Source: Odoribacteraceae bacterium
GTDB taxonomy: Bacteria > Bacteroidota > Bacteroidia > Bacteroidales > Marinifilaceae
DNA: 9,912 nucleotides
Direction of reading: 5' to 3'
Assembly: GCA_031259905.1 (NCBI GenBank)
Contig: JAIRKS010000021.1
Coordinates: forward strand, 1 to 9,912
A model generated the notes under the pieces. It worked only from the letters and a program-made list of their open reading frames with translations. It was not told the DNA's origin and did not search any database. Position 1 is the stretch's first letter; every line of letters starts with the position of its first letter. Position numbers and translations under genes: made by a program. This document shows, one piece after another, positions 1-7,637 of the stretch.

Positions 1-9
1 CTTACGTAC

Positions 10-45
10 GGGATGGGCTGTCTCCAGGCGACGACAGCCCATCCC
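10..45. other. Perfect 13-bp inverted repeat in array unit 1
   Basis: The left arm GGGATGGGCTGTC (10-22) and right arm GACAGCCCATCCC (33-45) are exactly complementary around a 10-base spacer. In DNA it could extrude a cruciform, and in RNA it would form a very stable hairpin. The right arm runs across the junction into unit 2. No T-tract follows, so it does not look like a terminator. Confidence 0.85.
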
Positions 46-92
46 ATGCGCGGGAGGTGGTGCTATAAGTTGCAGCAGCTCGTCTTACGTGC

Positions 93-128
93 GGGATGGG
101 CTGTCGCCAGGCGACGACAGCCCATCCC
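93..128. other. Perfect 13-bp inverted repeat in array unit 3
   Basis: Same arms as the inverted repeat in unit 1: GGGATGGGCTGTC at 93-105 and GACAGCCCATCCC at 116-128. The spacer is GCCAGGCGAC, so an alternative pairing of GTCGCC (103-108) with GGCGAC (110-115) exists on paper, but it leaves too small a loop. It is the second copy of the 84-bp dimer. Confidence 0.85.
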
Positions 129-180
129 ATGCGCGGGAGGTGGTGCTGTAAGTTGGCGGCAGCTCGTCTTATGTGTGGAA

Positions 181-208
181 GGGGCTGTCGCCAGGCGGCG
201 ACATCCCC
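181..208. other. 12-bp inverted repeat with one mismatch in array unit 5
   Basis: GGGGCTGTCGCC (181-192) pairs with GGCGACATCCCC (197-208) around the tetraloop AGGC, with a single C/T mismatch at 185/204. Unlike the palindromes at 10-45 and 93-128, the arms lie almost entirely within one unit and the loop is only four bases. Confidence 0.8.
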
Positions 209-434
209 TCCCATATACGGAAGGGGCTGCTGCAAGTTGGTAACATTCCGTCCCACGCGCAAGAGGGGATGCTCTAAGTTGGCAATAGCTCGTCCTACGT
301 GCGGGAGAGGGTACTGCAGGTTGGTGACAAAGCCCTCCCGGTGCGGGAGAGGATGTTGCAAGTTGGTAACATTCCGTCCCATGTGCGGGAGGTGGTGCTG
401 CAAGTTAGTAACAGTTCATCCTACGTGCGAGATG

Positions 435-458
435 GGCTGTCGCCAAGCGGCGACAGCC
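435..458. other. Perfect 10-bp hairpin in array unit 11
   Basis: GGCTGTCGCC (435-444) pairs exactly with GGCGACAGCC (449-458) around the tetraloop AAGC. It is an isolated hairpin unit among neighbours that lack one. The left arm plus loop, read on the opposite strand, resembles the 3' half of ordinary units (GTTGGCGATAGCC). Confidence 0.85.
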
Positions 459-712
459 GCTCCCATGTACAGGAGGAGTTATTACAAGTTGGCGACATTT
501 CGTCCCATGCACGGGACAGGGTACTGTAAGTTGGCGATAGCTTGTCCTACGCGCAGGAGGGGGTGCTGCGGGCTGGCGATAGCCCGTCCCGGCGTGGAAC
601 GGCTTGTCGCCAAGCGTCGACATCCCCTCCTACGCGCGAGAGGGGCTACTGGAAGTTGGCGACACCCTCTCCCACGCGCGAGAGGGAATATTGCAAGTTG
701 TCGATAGCCCGT

Positions 713-791
713 CCTGAATTTTTTTTTTCGTGCTCGTGTCATTCTTTCCGGTGGGATGATCGTTTATGGTGGAGAAAAAAGATCACGCGAT
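713..791 (+). promoter_or_regulatory. Leader region between the repeat array and the FecR gene, with a T10 run
   Basis: This 79-base stretch starts where the array stops and is much less GC-rich than the rest of the window. It contains ten consecutive T at 719-728 and an A-rich segment (776-781) shortly before the FecR start. It is the only obvious space for a local promoter if FecR is not read through from upstream. I found no clear Bacteroidota -7 element (TAnnTTTG) or -33 TTTG, and no stable stem directly before the T-run that would make it a rho-independent terminator. The regulatory role is inferred from position only. Confidence 0.35.
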
Positions 792-1925
792 ATGAATACA
801 GATAGAGATGTGAGGATAGCCTCGTGGATTGCAGCCCGCGCGCGGGGGGATATTTCCCCCGTGGAGGAGGCGATGCTGGAGGAATGGCTCGCCGGGAGCG
901 AGGAAAACAGGGCGTTGCACGCGCGCTTGATGGAGCGGGAGCGGTTGCTGGAGCGGCTGGGAGAGTACGAGTCGTGCTCGCTGGACGAGTTGAAAAGACG
1001 CGTGCGGCGGGAGATCTCCCGGCGGAAGATGACGCGTCGCGTCGCGCGGGTGGCCTCGGTGGTTTTCCTGCCGTTGCTGGTCGCCGCCGCGTGGGTGTAC
1101 CTGGGGCGGGACGAGGCGCCGCGGGAGGTGTCGTCGCTGCTCGACGCGATCCCGGGAAACGGGCGGGTGGTGCTGGAACTGGCGGACGGTCGGCACGTGA
1201 ATCTCGTCGCGGGAGAGCCGGGCGAGACGGTCGGGCGGGAAGATCCCGGTTGTTTGGCTTACCCGCCGGCGATCGTGCCGGCGGTCGACACGGGGTACAA
1301 CGTGCTGCTGACGGCCCGCGGGGGGGAGTACGGCCTGGTGTTGTCGGACGGCACGCGGGTGTGGCTGAACGCGGAGAGTCGCTTGCGTTACCCGGTCGCG
1401 TTCCGCGGCCCGTCGCGGGAAGTGTACCTCGACGGGGAGGCTTACTTTGACGTTGCCCGCGGGGAGGCTTCTTTCTTGGTGCACGTCCGCGGGACGGTCG
1501 TGGAGGCGCTCGGGACGTCGTTTAACGTGATGGGGTACGCGGACGAGGCGGTCGTGGAGGCGACGCTGGTGAGCGGGAAGGCGCGGGTGAGCCGCGGGGG
1601 AGAGGCGGTGGTGTTGTCTCCCGGCGAGCAGGCCCGCGTGGACGTGGCGAGCGGGGGAATCACGACGCGCGCGGTGAACGCGTCGGTGCACGCGAGCTGG
1701 AAGGAGCGGTTGTTTATCTTCGACGACGAGTCGCTGGAAGTGATCACCCGTAAGCTGGCCCGCTGGTACGACGTGGAGATCGAGATCCTCTCGCCGTCGG
1801 CGCGTTCGGCGTCGTTCTACGGCGTGTTGCCGAAGTACGCGACGATCTCGGTGTTCCTCGAGCGGGTGAAGAAGGTGTACGACGTGGAGTACGTGGTCGA
1901 CGGACGGAAGATTATTTTAAAGTGA
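792..1925 (+). CDS. FecR family anti-sigma factor (inner-membrane signal transducer)
   Basis: Predicted 377-residue FecR-like protein. FecR proteins hold an ECF sigma factor through their cytoplasmic N-terminus and release it when a loaded TonB receptor signals through its STN domain. Residues 1-80 are the cytoplasmic part, with the family pattern IASWIAARARGDISPVEEAM then WL..SEENRALH. A hydrophobic segment at about 86-104 is the single membrane span. The periplasmic FecR domain is at about 178-275 with the signature LSDGTRVWLNAESRLRYP and REVYLDGEAYFDV. A C-terminal DUF4974-like region at about 305-376 starts FIFDDESLEVITRKLARWYD. I chose the ATG at 792 because an in-frame ATG at 756 adds 12 residues outside the family pattern and lacks an A-rich start context. 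The stop TGA is followed at once by TAA. The gene is markedly G-rich on the coding strand. No sigma gene lies next to it within the window. Confidence 0.93.
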   Translation: MNTDRDVRIASWIAARARGDISPVEEAMLEEWLAGSEENRALHARLMERERLLERLGEYESCSLDELKRRVRREISRRKMTRRVARVASVVFLPLLVAAAWVYLGRDEAPREVSSLLDAIPGNGRVVLELADGRHVNLVAGEPGETVGREDPGCLAYPPAIVPAVDTGYNVLLTARGGEYGLVLSDGTRVWLNAESRLRYPVAFRGPSREVYLDGEAYFDVARGEASFLVHVRGTVVEALGTSFNVMGYADEAVVEATLVSGKARVSRGGEAVVLSPGEQARVDVASGGITTRAVNASVHASWKERLFIFDDESLEVITRKLARWYDVEIEILSPSARSASFYGVLPKYATISVFLERVKKVYDVEYVVDGRKIILK

Positions 1926-1932
1926 TAAAGAA

Positions 1933-1987
1933 CCGGGAGACGCTGTCACGCCTCCCGGGGGTACGAGTAGAACCCGGTTGCCGGGTT
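1933..1987 (+). promoter_or_regulatory. Two GC-rich hairpins in the fecR-susC gap, with possible alternative pairing
   Basis: Hairpin 1: CCGGGAGACG (1933-1942) with CGCCTCCCGG (1949-1958), one A/C mismatch and a six-base loop. Hairpin 2: AACCCGG (1971-1977) with CCGGGTT (1981-1987), a perfect 7-bp stem with loop TTG. In addition AACCGGG (1931-1937) is exactly complementary to CCCGGTT (1973-1979), so a structure excluding both hairpins can be drawn. Neither hairpin is followed by a T-tract, so a classical terminator is not supported. The location suggests a transcript boundary or attenuation step between the anti-sigma gene and the transporter operon; that role is inference. I see no clear promoter motif in 1988-2010. 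Confidence 0.5.
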
Positions 1988-2010
1988 AAACACATAAACA
2001 GAACAAAGAT

Positions 2011-5000
2011 ATGAAAAATGATGTCGAACAAGGCCCCTGCCGCGACAGGGGAAAGTGGAAACTTTTAATGGTAACGAGACTGCTCGCTTGCATGACGTTA
2101 CTGCCGGCGATCGTGATCGCGACGCCGGGATTTTCGCAACAACGGATGAGCTTGAACATGAAACGCGCCTCGCTGGAGCAAGTGCTGAAGGAGATCCAAC
2201 GCGCGTCGGGGTATTACATCTTGTACAATATACAAGACGTGAAGCCGGTGACGGGCGTGAACGTGGAGGTGAAGGAGGTGGAAGTGGAGGAGGCGCTTGA
2301 CGCTGCCCTGCAGGGCACGTCGTTGCGTTACCTGATCGAGGAGCGGACGATCCTGATCACCAGGAAAGGGGAACAGGTGGCCCGGCGGGTGATCCGCGGG
2401 GTGATCCGGGACGAGAAGGGAGCCCCCGTGCCGGGCGCCACGGTACGCGTGAAGGATAGTTCGGCGGGCGCGTCGTCGCTGGCCGACGGTAGTTTCCAGG
2501 TGGAGGTGAGCGGTGAGGAGCGCGTGGTGCTGTTGATCTCGTGTATCGGGATGGAGCCGGTGGAGATCACGACGCGCGGGGAGGAACCGGTGAACGTGGT
2601 GATGAAGGAACGGGTAGTGGAGATGGGGGAGGTGGTCGTCACGGGTATCTTCGCCCGGGCGCGGGAGAGTTACACGGGGGCCGTGACCACGATCACGTCG
2701 GAAGAACTGCGCCGGGCAAGTAATACCAACTTGCTGGCACAAATCGCGAACGTCGATCCCTCGTTTCACGTGCTGGAAAATAACGTGTACGGCTCCGATC
2801 CCAACCGCCTGCCGGATATACAGGTGCGCGGGAGCACGAGCCTCTCGGTGGGGATGAGGGAATTGCAGGAGGATAGCCAGGACGCGTCGGTGGCGAACCT
2901 GCCGCTGTTTATCGTGGACGGCTTCGAGGTCGAGTTGCGGCAGGTGCTGGACATGGACCCGTCGCTGGCGGAGTCGGTCACGCTGTTGAAAGACGCCAGC
3001 TCGACGGCACTCTACGGGTCGCGCGGGGCGAACGGCGTGGTGGTGATCACGACGCGACGGCCGGCGAAAGGGCAATTGCGCCTGTCGTACAAGGGGGACA
3101 TGAACGTGGAGGCGCCCGACTTGACGTCGTATGACCTCATGAACGCGACGGAGAAGCTGGAATTTGAACGCCTCTCCGGCATTTACGAGCAGGGAGGTAA
3201 CCCCGCCAAGAATCAAGAATACAAGGAGCTTTACCTCGAACGCCTGCTGGAAGTGAAGCGAGGCGTGAACACGGACTGGCTGAAGTATCCCGTGCGCGTG
3301 GGAATCGGCCACCGGCATAGCGCGCGGCTGGACGGCGGGAGCGAGGAATTCCGTTACGCCGTGAACCTGGGGTATCACGACATCGCCGGGACGATGAAGG
3401 GATCGCGCCGCTCGACGCTGTCGGGGGGCATGTTCCTGAGGTACGACAGGAAGTCGCTGACCTTCCAGAACGAGCTTGTCGTGACGTACAACCAGTCGGG
3501 CAACTCGCCGTACGGCAGCTTCTCGCAATACACCTTGCTGAATCCCTATTACGCCCCGCGCGACGAGGAGGGTAAGCTGAAAAAGACGCTCGACGACCGT
3601 TACGTGCCGTTCCGGGTCTTCGTGGGCAACCCGCTGCACGACGCGTCGCTCCCGTCGCGGAACGACGGCAGTTACGATCAGGTGAGGAACAACTTCGCCG
3701 TGGAATGGCGGCTGTCGCCGGCGCTGCTGACGCGGGGACGCGTCTCGTTCACGCGCCAGTCGGGACGGTCGGACGTGTACGTGCCCGCGAAAAACAGTCG
3801 CTTCGAGACGGCGGAGTACGAGGGCGAGAACTATTCCCGGAGAGGCACCTACGATTACCAGACGAGTTACCTGTTCCGCTACGAGGCGGACGTGACGCTG
3901 AATTATAGCACGGTGGCGCGGGAGGTGCACGTGATCCACGCGGATCTCAACTACCGGGTGTCGGAGAGCCGCGACGAGAGCCACCTCACGCGGGCGGAGG
4001 GATATACCGCCGCGAACATGCACCTCTTCGGCGTGGCGAACGGCTACGCGAAGGACGGGAAACCGTCGAGCAGCGAGTCCGTCACGCGGGCGCTGGGCGG
4101 GTTGTTGAACGCGAGCTACACGTACGACAATCGCTACTTCGCGGACGCGTCCGTGAAGATAGACGCCTCCTCGCGCTTCGGCGCGTTGCAACGTTTTGCC
4201 CCGTTCTGGTCGGCGGGCGTGGGGTGGAACGCGCACCGCGAGCGCTTCCTGACGGACAGCTGGGTGAATAGCCTGCGCGCGCGCCTCTCGTACGGGGTGA
4301 GCGGCTCGCAGAAGTTCAAGCCGTACCAGGCGATGACGACGTTCTTTTATCATGACAGGAATTACAGGAACTGGAACGGTTACTACATGATGGCCCTCGG
4401 CAACGAGGAGCTGAAGTGGGAAACTACCGGGCAGTTGAACGCGGGCGTGGACGCCGAGTTCTTTAACAGGAGAATCCGCCTGCACGCCGATTTCTATAAC
4501 AAGGACACGTACGACCTGCTGGCAGACGTGAATACCCCGCTGGCGAGCGGCTTCTATACTTACAAGGACAACATCGGGAAGGTACGTAACCGCGGCGTGG
4601 AGCTGTCGTTCACGGTCTACCCGGTGATGGACAGGAAGAGGCAGATCACGTGGTCGATCGGTGGGTCGATGATACATAACAAGAATACCGTGTTGAAGAT
4701 CTCCGACGCGCTCGAGGAGTTGAACAAGGAGATGGCCAGCGAGGATTACCTGTCGCCGAGCTTCCTGGTGAGGGAAGGCGAGTCGTTGAACACGATCTAC
4801 GCGGTGCGCTCGCTGGGCATCGACCCGAGCAGCGGCGCCGAGGTGCTCGTCAAGCGCGACGGGACGAAGGTCCTCGGGAACGAGTGGAGCGCGGCGGACA
4901 AGGTGCCGTGTGGCGTGGCCGACCCGAAGGCGTGGGGAACGTTGAACACGATGTTCCGCTACGGGAACTTCTCCTGTAGCATGGTGTTCGGCTACCGTGT

Positions 5001-5379
5001 CGGGGCCGATGTCTATAACCAGACGCTGGTGGACAAGGTGGAGAACGTCAACCCGCTGCAGAACGCCGACCGGCGCGCGTTCAGTGACCGCTGGAAGAAC
5101 CCCGGCGATCGCGTGAAGTTCAAGGGGCTGGCATACTACCAGCTCGCGACGGGCGCGTCCTCACGCTTCGTGATGAGGGAGAACATGCTCGACTGCCGGT
5201 CGATCAACCTCTCGTGGGACTGGAACAGCGACAAGCTGTCGCGCGTCACGGGCGTGGAGCGCCTGACGCTGGCCGCGTACACGGAGGACGTCTTCCGTCT
5301 CTCGACGATCCGTCGCGAGCGGGGTACATCTTACCCGTTTGCCCGCCGCTTTTCCTTCTCGCTGTCGGCTCTTTTTTAA
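2011..5379 (+). CDS. SusC/RagA-family TonB-dependent outer-membrane receptor with STN domain
   Basis: Predicted 1122-residue outer-membrane transporter, a normal length for the STN-bearing SusC class. It uses TonB-ExbBD energy to import a ligand held under the SusD lid. Residues 1-43 form a long signal peptide (basic GKWKLL region, hydrophobic core at about 24-38, cleavage near FSQQ), usual for this family. The STN domain is at about 46-117 (MSLNMKRASLEQVLKEI), the part expected to signal to FecR. A carboxypeptidase-regulatory-like beta domain is at about 128-198 (IRGVIRDEKGAPVPGATVRV). The plug follows from about 205 (EMGEVVVTG), with the SusC signature KDASSTALYGSRGANGVV at about 327-344. 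The rest is the beta-barrel, ending in a terminal Phe (FSFSLSALF), a typical barrel-assembly signal. The reading frame is intact. The start at 2011 has an A-rich upstream context; a later ATG at 2068 would remove the basic region. Substrate unknown. Confidence 0.96.
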   Translation: MKNDVEQGPCRDRGKWKLLMVTRLLACMTLLPAIVIATPGFSQQRMSLNMKRASLEQVLKEIQRASGYYILYNIQDVKPVTGVNVEVKEVEVEEALDAALQGTSLRYLIEERTILITRKGEQVARRVIRGVIRDEKGAPVPGATVRVKDSSAGASSLADGSFQVEVSGEERVVLLISCIGMEPVEITTRGEEPVNVVMKERVVEMGEVVVTGIFARARESYTGAVTTITSEELRRASNTNLLAQIANVDPSFHVLENNVYGSDPNRLPDIQVRGSTSLSVGMRELQEDSQDASVANLPLFIVDGFEVELRQVLDMDPSLAESVTLLKDASSTALYGSRGANGVVVITTRRPAKGQLRLSYKGDMNVEAPDLTSYDLMNATEKLEFERLSGIYEQGGNPAKNQEYKELYLERLLEVKRGVNTDWLKYPVRVGIGHRHSARLDGGSEEFRYAVNLGYHDIAGTMKGSRRSTLSGGMFLRYDRKSLTFQNELVVTYNQSGNSPYGSFSQYTLLNPYYAPRDEEGKLKKTLDDRYVPFRVFVGNPLHDASLPSRNDGSYDQVRNNFAVEWRLSPALLTRGRVSFTRQSGRSDVYVPAKNSRFETAEYEGENYSRRGTYDYQTSYLFRYEADVTLNYSTVAREVHVIHADLNYRVSESRDESHLTRAEGYTAANMHLFGVANGYAKDGKPSSSESVTRALGGLLNASYTYDNRYFADASVKIDASSRFGALQRFAPFWSAGVGWNAHRERFLTDSWVNSLRARLSYGVSGSQKFKPYQAMTTFFYHDRNYRNWNGYYMMALGNEELKWETTGQLNAGVDAEFFNRRIRLHADFYNKDTYDLLADVNTPLASGFYTYKDNIGKVRNRGVELSFTVYPVMDRKRQITWSIGGSMIHNKNTVLKISDALEELNKEMASEDYLSPSFLVREGESLNTIYAVRSLGIDPSSGAEVLVKRDGTKVLGNEWSAADKVPCGVADPKAWGTLNTMFRYGNFSCSMVFGYRVGADVYNQTLVDKVENVNPLQNADRRAFSDRWKNPGDRVKFKGLAYYQLATGASSRFVMRENMLDCRSINLSWDWNSDKLSRVTGVERLTLAAYTEDVFRLSTIRRERGTSYPFARRFSFSLSALF

Positions 5380-5404
5380 TGTTACACGATTAAACTTATC
5401 AGGT

Positions 5405-6850
5405 ATGAAAAAGTTATTTATACTCCTTTGCGCCGCGTCGGCGATGACCGCTTGCGGCGACTGGTTGGATGTCTCGCCGCTCGGCGAGGTCAAGGAGACG
5501 GACATGTACGAGAACGAGGAGGGCTTCCAGGGCGTGCTGACCGGCGCGTATGTCGCGATGGCCGCGGCGGATCTCTACGGGAAGGCGCTGACGATACAAG
5601 TGCCGGAGTTGCTCGCGCGGAACTGGGACGTGTACAGTTCCACCGGTCTCGAGGCGAATATCCACGACTACGATTTCGAGACGACCGCCGCCAAGCTCCA
5701 GATCGCGAACAGCTGGCACGCGTATTATAACGCGATCGCGGGGTTGAATAGCCTCCTCGCCGCGATCGACGAGAAACAGGAGGTCTTCACGAGCGGGAAC
5801 TACGCGCTGATCAAGGGCGAGGCGAAGGGGCTACGCGCCTTCCTGCACTTCGACGTGTTGCGCCTCTGGGGGCCGGTGCCGCTGGGCGCGGACGCCGCGG
5901 CGCTCGCCATCCCGTACGTCGAGGAGGTCGCGCGCGGTGGGGAGGAACTCCTGTCGCTCCCCCTCGGGACGGTGCTGCAAAAGATCATCGCCGACCTCGA
6001 CGAGGCGGAGACGCTGTTGCAGGATGACCCGATCACGCGCTATTCCCGCGCCGTCCTGAATAACGGGTCGGGAGGGCCTGCCGACGAGTATCACTATTAC
6101 CGGCAGAACCGCTTCAATCTCCTCGCCGTGAAGGCCACGAAGGCGAGGTATTACCAGTGGATCGACCGCCAGGATCTCGCGGCGCGATACGCGCGGGAGG
6201 TCATCGAGGCGGTGGTATCCTCCACCGGTAGCCGCGTCTTCCAGCTGGCTACCGAGGAGACCGTCGGCGGCACGGTCAGCGTGGACGCGGATCTCCTCAT
6301 GTCCGTGGAGCACGTCTTTGCCTTGCATAACCCCCACTTCAGCGGGATCATGGAGCCGTTCTTCTTCGTCGGCAACTGCAAGCAGGAGCTTGAGGCGATC
6401 AACACGGCATACGAGAAGAGCTTCCACTCGGACGATATCCGCTGCAAGACGAACCGCTACTGGGAGGAGTTGCAATCCCCCCGCCGGCAGGCCGTCTTCA
6501 AGAAGTTCTACGACCCGACCACGAAGGTCTCCGCCACCGTCATGCCGTTGATCCGCCTCGCCGAGATGTACTTCATCGTCATGGAATGTGGCCCGCTCGC
6601 CGAGGCCAACGAGCGTCTGGTGGATTTCCGCGTCGCCCGCGTGATGAGCAGCAGCATCGACAACAGCCTCGCCAGCGAGAGCGACGTACACTCGCGCCTC
6701 GAGAAGGAATACAGGAAAGAATTCTACGGCGAGGGACAGATGTTCTACTTCTACAAGCGCCACGACACGCGCCCGATCACGTGGCCGACGCTCGTGGAGA
6801 ACGTCGTCTACCGCCTGCCGAGGCCGGAGCAACAAACGAATTTCGAGTAA
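5405..6850 (+). CDS. SusD/RagB-family nutrient-binding surface lipoprotein
   Basis: Predicted 481-residue lipoprotein that would cap the SusC barrel and capture substrate. The start at 5405 gives a lipoprotein signal (MKKLFILLCAASAMTAC) with the lipidated Cys at 17; an upstream in-frame ATG at 5339 lies inside the SusC gene and would bury this signal. Next comes the SusD N-terminal pattern GDWLDVSPLGE. Around residues 107-121 is YYNAIAGLNSLLAAI and at 138-156 the family signature GEAKGLRAFLHFDVLRLWG. TPR-like helices appear around LAVKATKARYYQW. The C-terminal SusD region includes MPLIRLAEMYF (380-390) and EYRKEFYGEGQMFYFYKR (about 434-451), and it ends in a YRLPRPEQ segment like the usual substrate-side tail. 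It follows the SusC stop by 25 bases and precedes the next start by 21, which indicates co-transcription. Confidence 0.95.
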   Translation: MKKLFILLCAASAMTACGDWLDVSPLGEVKETDMYENEEGFQGVLTGAYVAMAAADLYGKALTIQVPELLARNWDVYSSTGLEANIHDYDFETTAAKLQIANSWHAYYNAIAGLNSLLAAIDEKQEVFTSGNYALIKGEAKGLRAFLHFDVLRLWGPVPLGADAAALAIPYVEEVARGGEELLSLPLGTVLQKIIADLDEAETLLQDDPITRYSRAVLNNGSGGPADEYHYYRQNRFNLLAVKATKARYYQWIDRQDLAARYAREVIEAVVSSTGSRVFQLATEETVGGTVSVDADLLMSVEHVFALHNPHFSGIMEPFFFVGNCKQELEAINTAYEKSFHSDDIRCKTNRYWEELQSPRRQAVFKKFYDPTTKVSATVMPLIRLAEMYFIVMECGPLAEANERLVDFRVARVMSSSIDNSLASESDVHSRLEKEYRKEFYGEGQMFYFYKRHDTRPITWPTLVENVVYRLPRPEQQTNFE

Positions 6851-6871
6851 CATCTAAAACAACGAGTAACC

Positions 6872-7636
6872 ATGAAGACATACTTTACACGCGTCCTCCC
6901 GTGCATCGCCGCGCTTGCCTGCGCGTCGTGCAGCGAGGAGGAGATCCAGGACTATTCCGGGGACGCCGCCCTGTACTTCTACCGCGGCACCTACGAGACG
7001 ATGCACGTCTTCCAGCGCGATAGCCTCTTCTACTCCTTCCTCTCCAGCGGGAAGGAACGGGATACACTCTACATCGACACCCGCGTCATGGGACATCCCG
7101 TCGATCGCCCGCGGGCGGTCACCATCGAGCAGACGGACGCCAGCGACCCGCTGGCCGCCGTGCCGGAACGACACTACGTCCCCTTCGATGACCCCGCGGT
7201 GAAGCCACTGATGCAAGTGCCGGCCAACGCCGTCGCCTGCCGCCTGCCCGTCATCCTGTTGCGCGACGAGAGCCTCGAGCGGGAGATCGTCACCCTCCGC
7301 CTGCGAATCGTCGAGAACGACGAGTTCAAGGTAGGGATCGAGAAACAGTCCACCTTCCAGTTCAAGTTCTCCGACCAGTTTCTCCCCTCCACCAACTGGC
7401 AGCCCGGCAACGCGCTCGGTTGGGCGCTCGTCTTCGGCGAGTACGGCAAGCAGAAGCACTGGTTCGTCCACACGCACGTCGGGTTCACCGACTTCGACGC
7501 CGACGTCTCCACCTACCCGCAGGACGTCCGCAAGTTCTACAACGCGCAAGCCCGTGAAAAGCTCGCCGCCTACAACGCCGCCAACCCCGTCCTCAAGGAG
7601 GACAACGGGCAGGAGGTCACCTTCCCCGTCATTTAA
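6872..7636 (+). CDS. DUF4843-family lipoprotein
   Basis: Predicted 254-residue lipoprotein. The signal peptide ends at Cys20 followed by SEEE, an acidic stretch of the kind that directs Bacteroidota lipoproteins to the cell surface; Cys17 is a less likely acceptor. I assign DUF4843 from the overall pattern as I know it: an early YFYRGTYE segment, the DSLFYSF motif at 50-56, a beta-rich TLYIDTRVMGHPVDRPRAV stretch, HYVPF near 101-105, and a C-terminal LGWALVFGEYGKQKHWFV block near residue 190. Position in a SusC-SusD-DUF4843-PKD-like order also fits, an arrangement I recognise from Bacteroidales. The biochemical role is unknown; an accessory role in binding or shaping the SusCD cargo is inference. 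Codon third positions are strongly C-biased here, unlike the G-biased FecR gene. The start is the only sensible one, 21 bases after the SusD stop. Confidence 0.85.
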   Translation: MKTYFTRVLPCIAALACASCSEEEIQDYSGDAALYFYRGTYETMHVFQRDSLFYSFLSSGKERDTLYIDTRVMGHPVDRPRAVTIEQTDASDPLAAVPERHYVPFDDPAVKPLMQVPANAVACRLPVILLRDESLEREIVTLRLRIVENDEFKVGIEKQSTFQFKFSDQFLPSTNWQPGNALGWALVFGEYGKQKHWFVHTHVGFTDFDADVSTYPQDVRKFYNAQAREKLAAYNAANPVLKEDNGQEVTFPVI

Positions 7637-7637
7637 C

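Larger units (their letters stand above)
1..712. repeat. Degenerate 42-bp tandem repeat array, 17 units, upstream of the FecR gene
   Basis: Units start at 1, 43, 84, 126, 168, 210, 252, 294, 337, 378, 420, 462, 504, 546, 588, 629 and 671. Thirteen are exactly 42 bp, three are 41 (43, 337, 588) and one is 43 (294). A common unit opens with CCYAYGYGCGGGAG, has GTGCTGCAAGTTGGYRA in the middle and ends near CCGT. Units 1-2 and 3-4 are an 84-bp higher-order duplication with about five differences. The units starting at 1, 84, 168, 420 and 588 carry a different core around CTGTCGCCA. Because 42 is divisible by three, many frames stay open with 14-residue repeats on both strands, but the 41- and 43-bp units shift the frame, so I treat the block as non-coding. 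The array continues off the left edge. Function unknown; it occupies the place where an ECF sigma gene would be expected. Confidence 0.93.

Noticed and set aside
2..403. 133-codon minus-strand frame in the left array with a different 14-residue repeat
   Set aside because: Same cause as the + strand frame; both strands being open over the same repeats argues that neither is selected.
96..707. 203-codon + strand open frame with 14-residue Cys/Arg-rich repeats in the left array
   Set aside because: The frame is open because the 42-bp period is a multiple of three and GC-rich. The 41- and 43-bp units change the repeated peptide mid-frame (for example after 588), which a selected coding sequence would not tolerate. 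No start context or domain.
1..712. CRISPR array
   Set aside because: There is no alternation of a constant repeat with unique spacers; the entire 42-bp unit is related from copy to copy and drifts, and no cas gene is visible.
719..728. T10 run as the tail of a rho-independent terminator at the end of the array
   Set aside because: I could not find a stable stem immediately before it; the preceding bases (701-718) do not fold convincingly.
756..791. Upstream ATG adding 12 residues to FecR
   Set aside because: The extension lies before the conserved N-terminal pattern and has no A-rich start region, whereas the ATG at 792 does.
783..1691. 302-codon minus-strand frame within the FecR gene
   Set aside because: His/Arg/Pro-rich antisense shadow of a clear FecR-family protein.
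2098..4677. 859-codon antisense frame within the SusC gene
   Set aside because: It is a shadow produced by strong codon bias in GC-rich DNA. The sense strand encodes an intact, domain-by-domain recognisable SusC protein, and the antisense product shows no recognisable motif.
5339..5404. Upstream ATG for the SusD gene inside the SusC coding region
   Set aside because: It would place 22 extra residues before a perfect lipoprotein signal peptide that begins at 5405.
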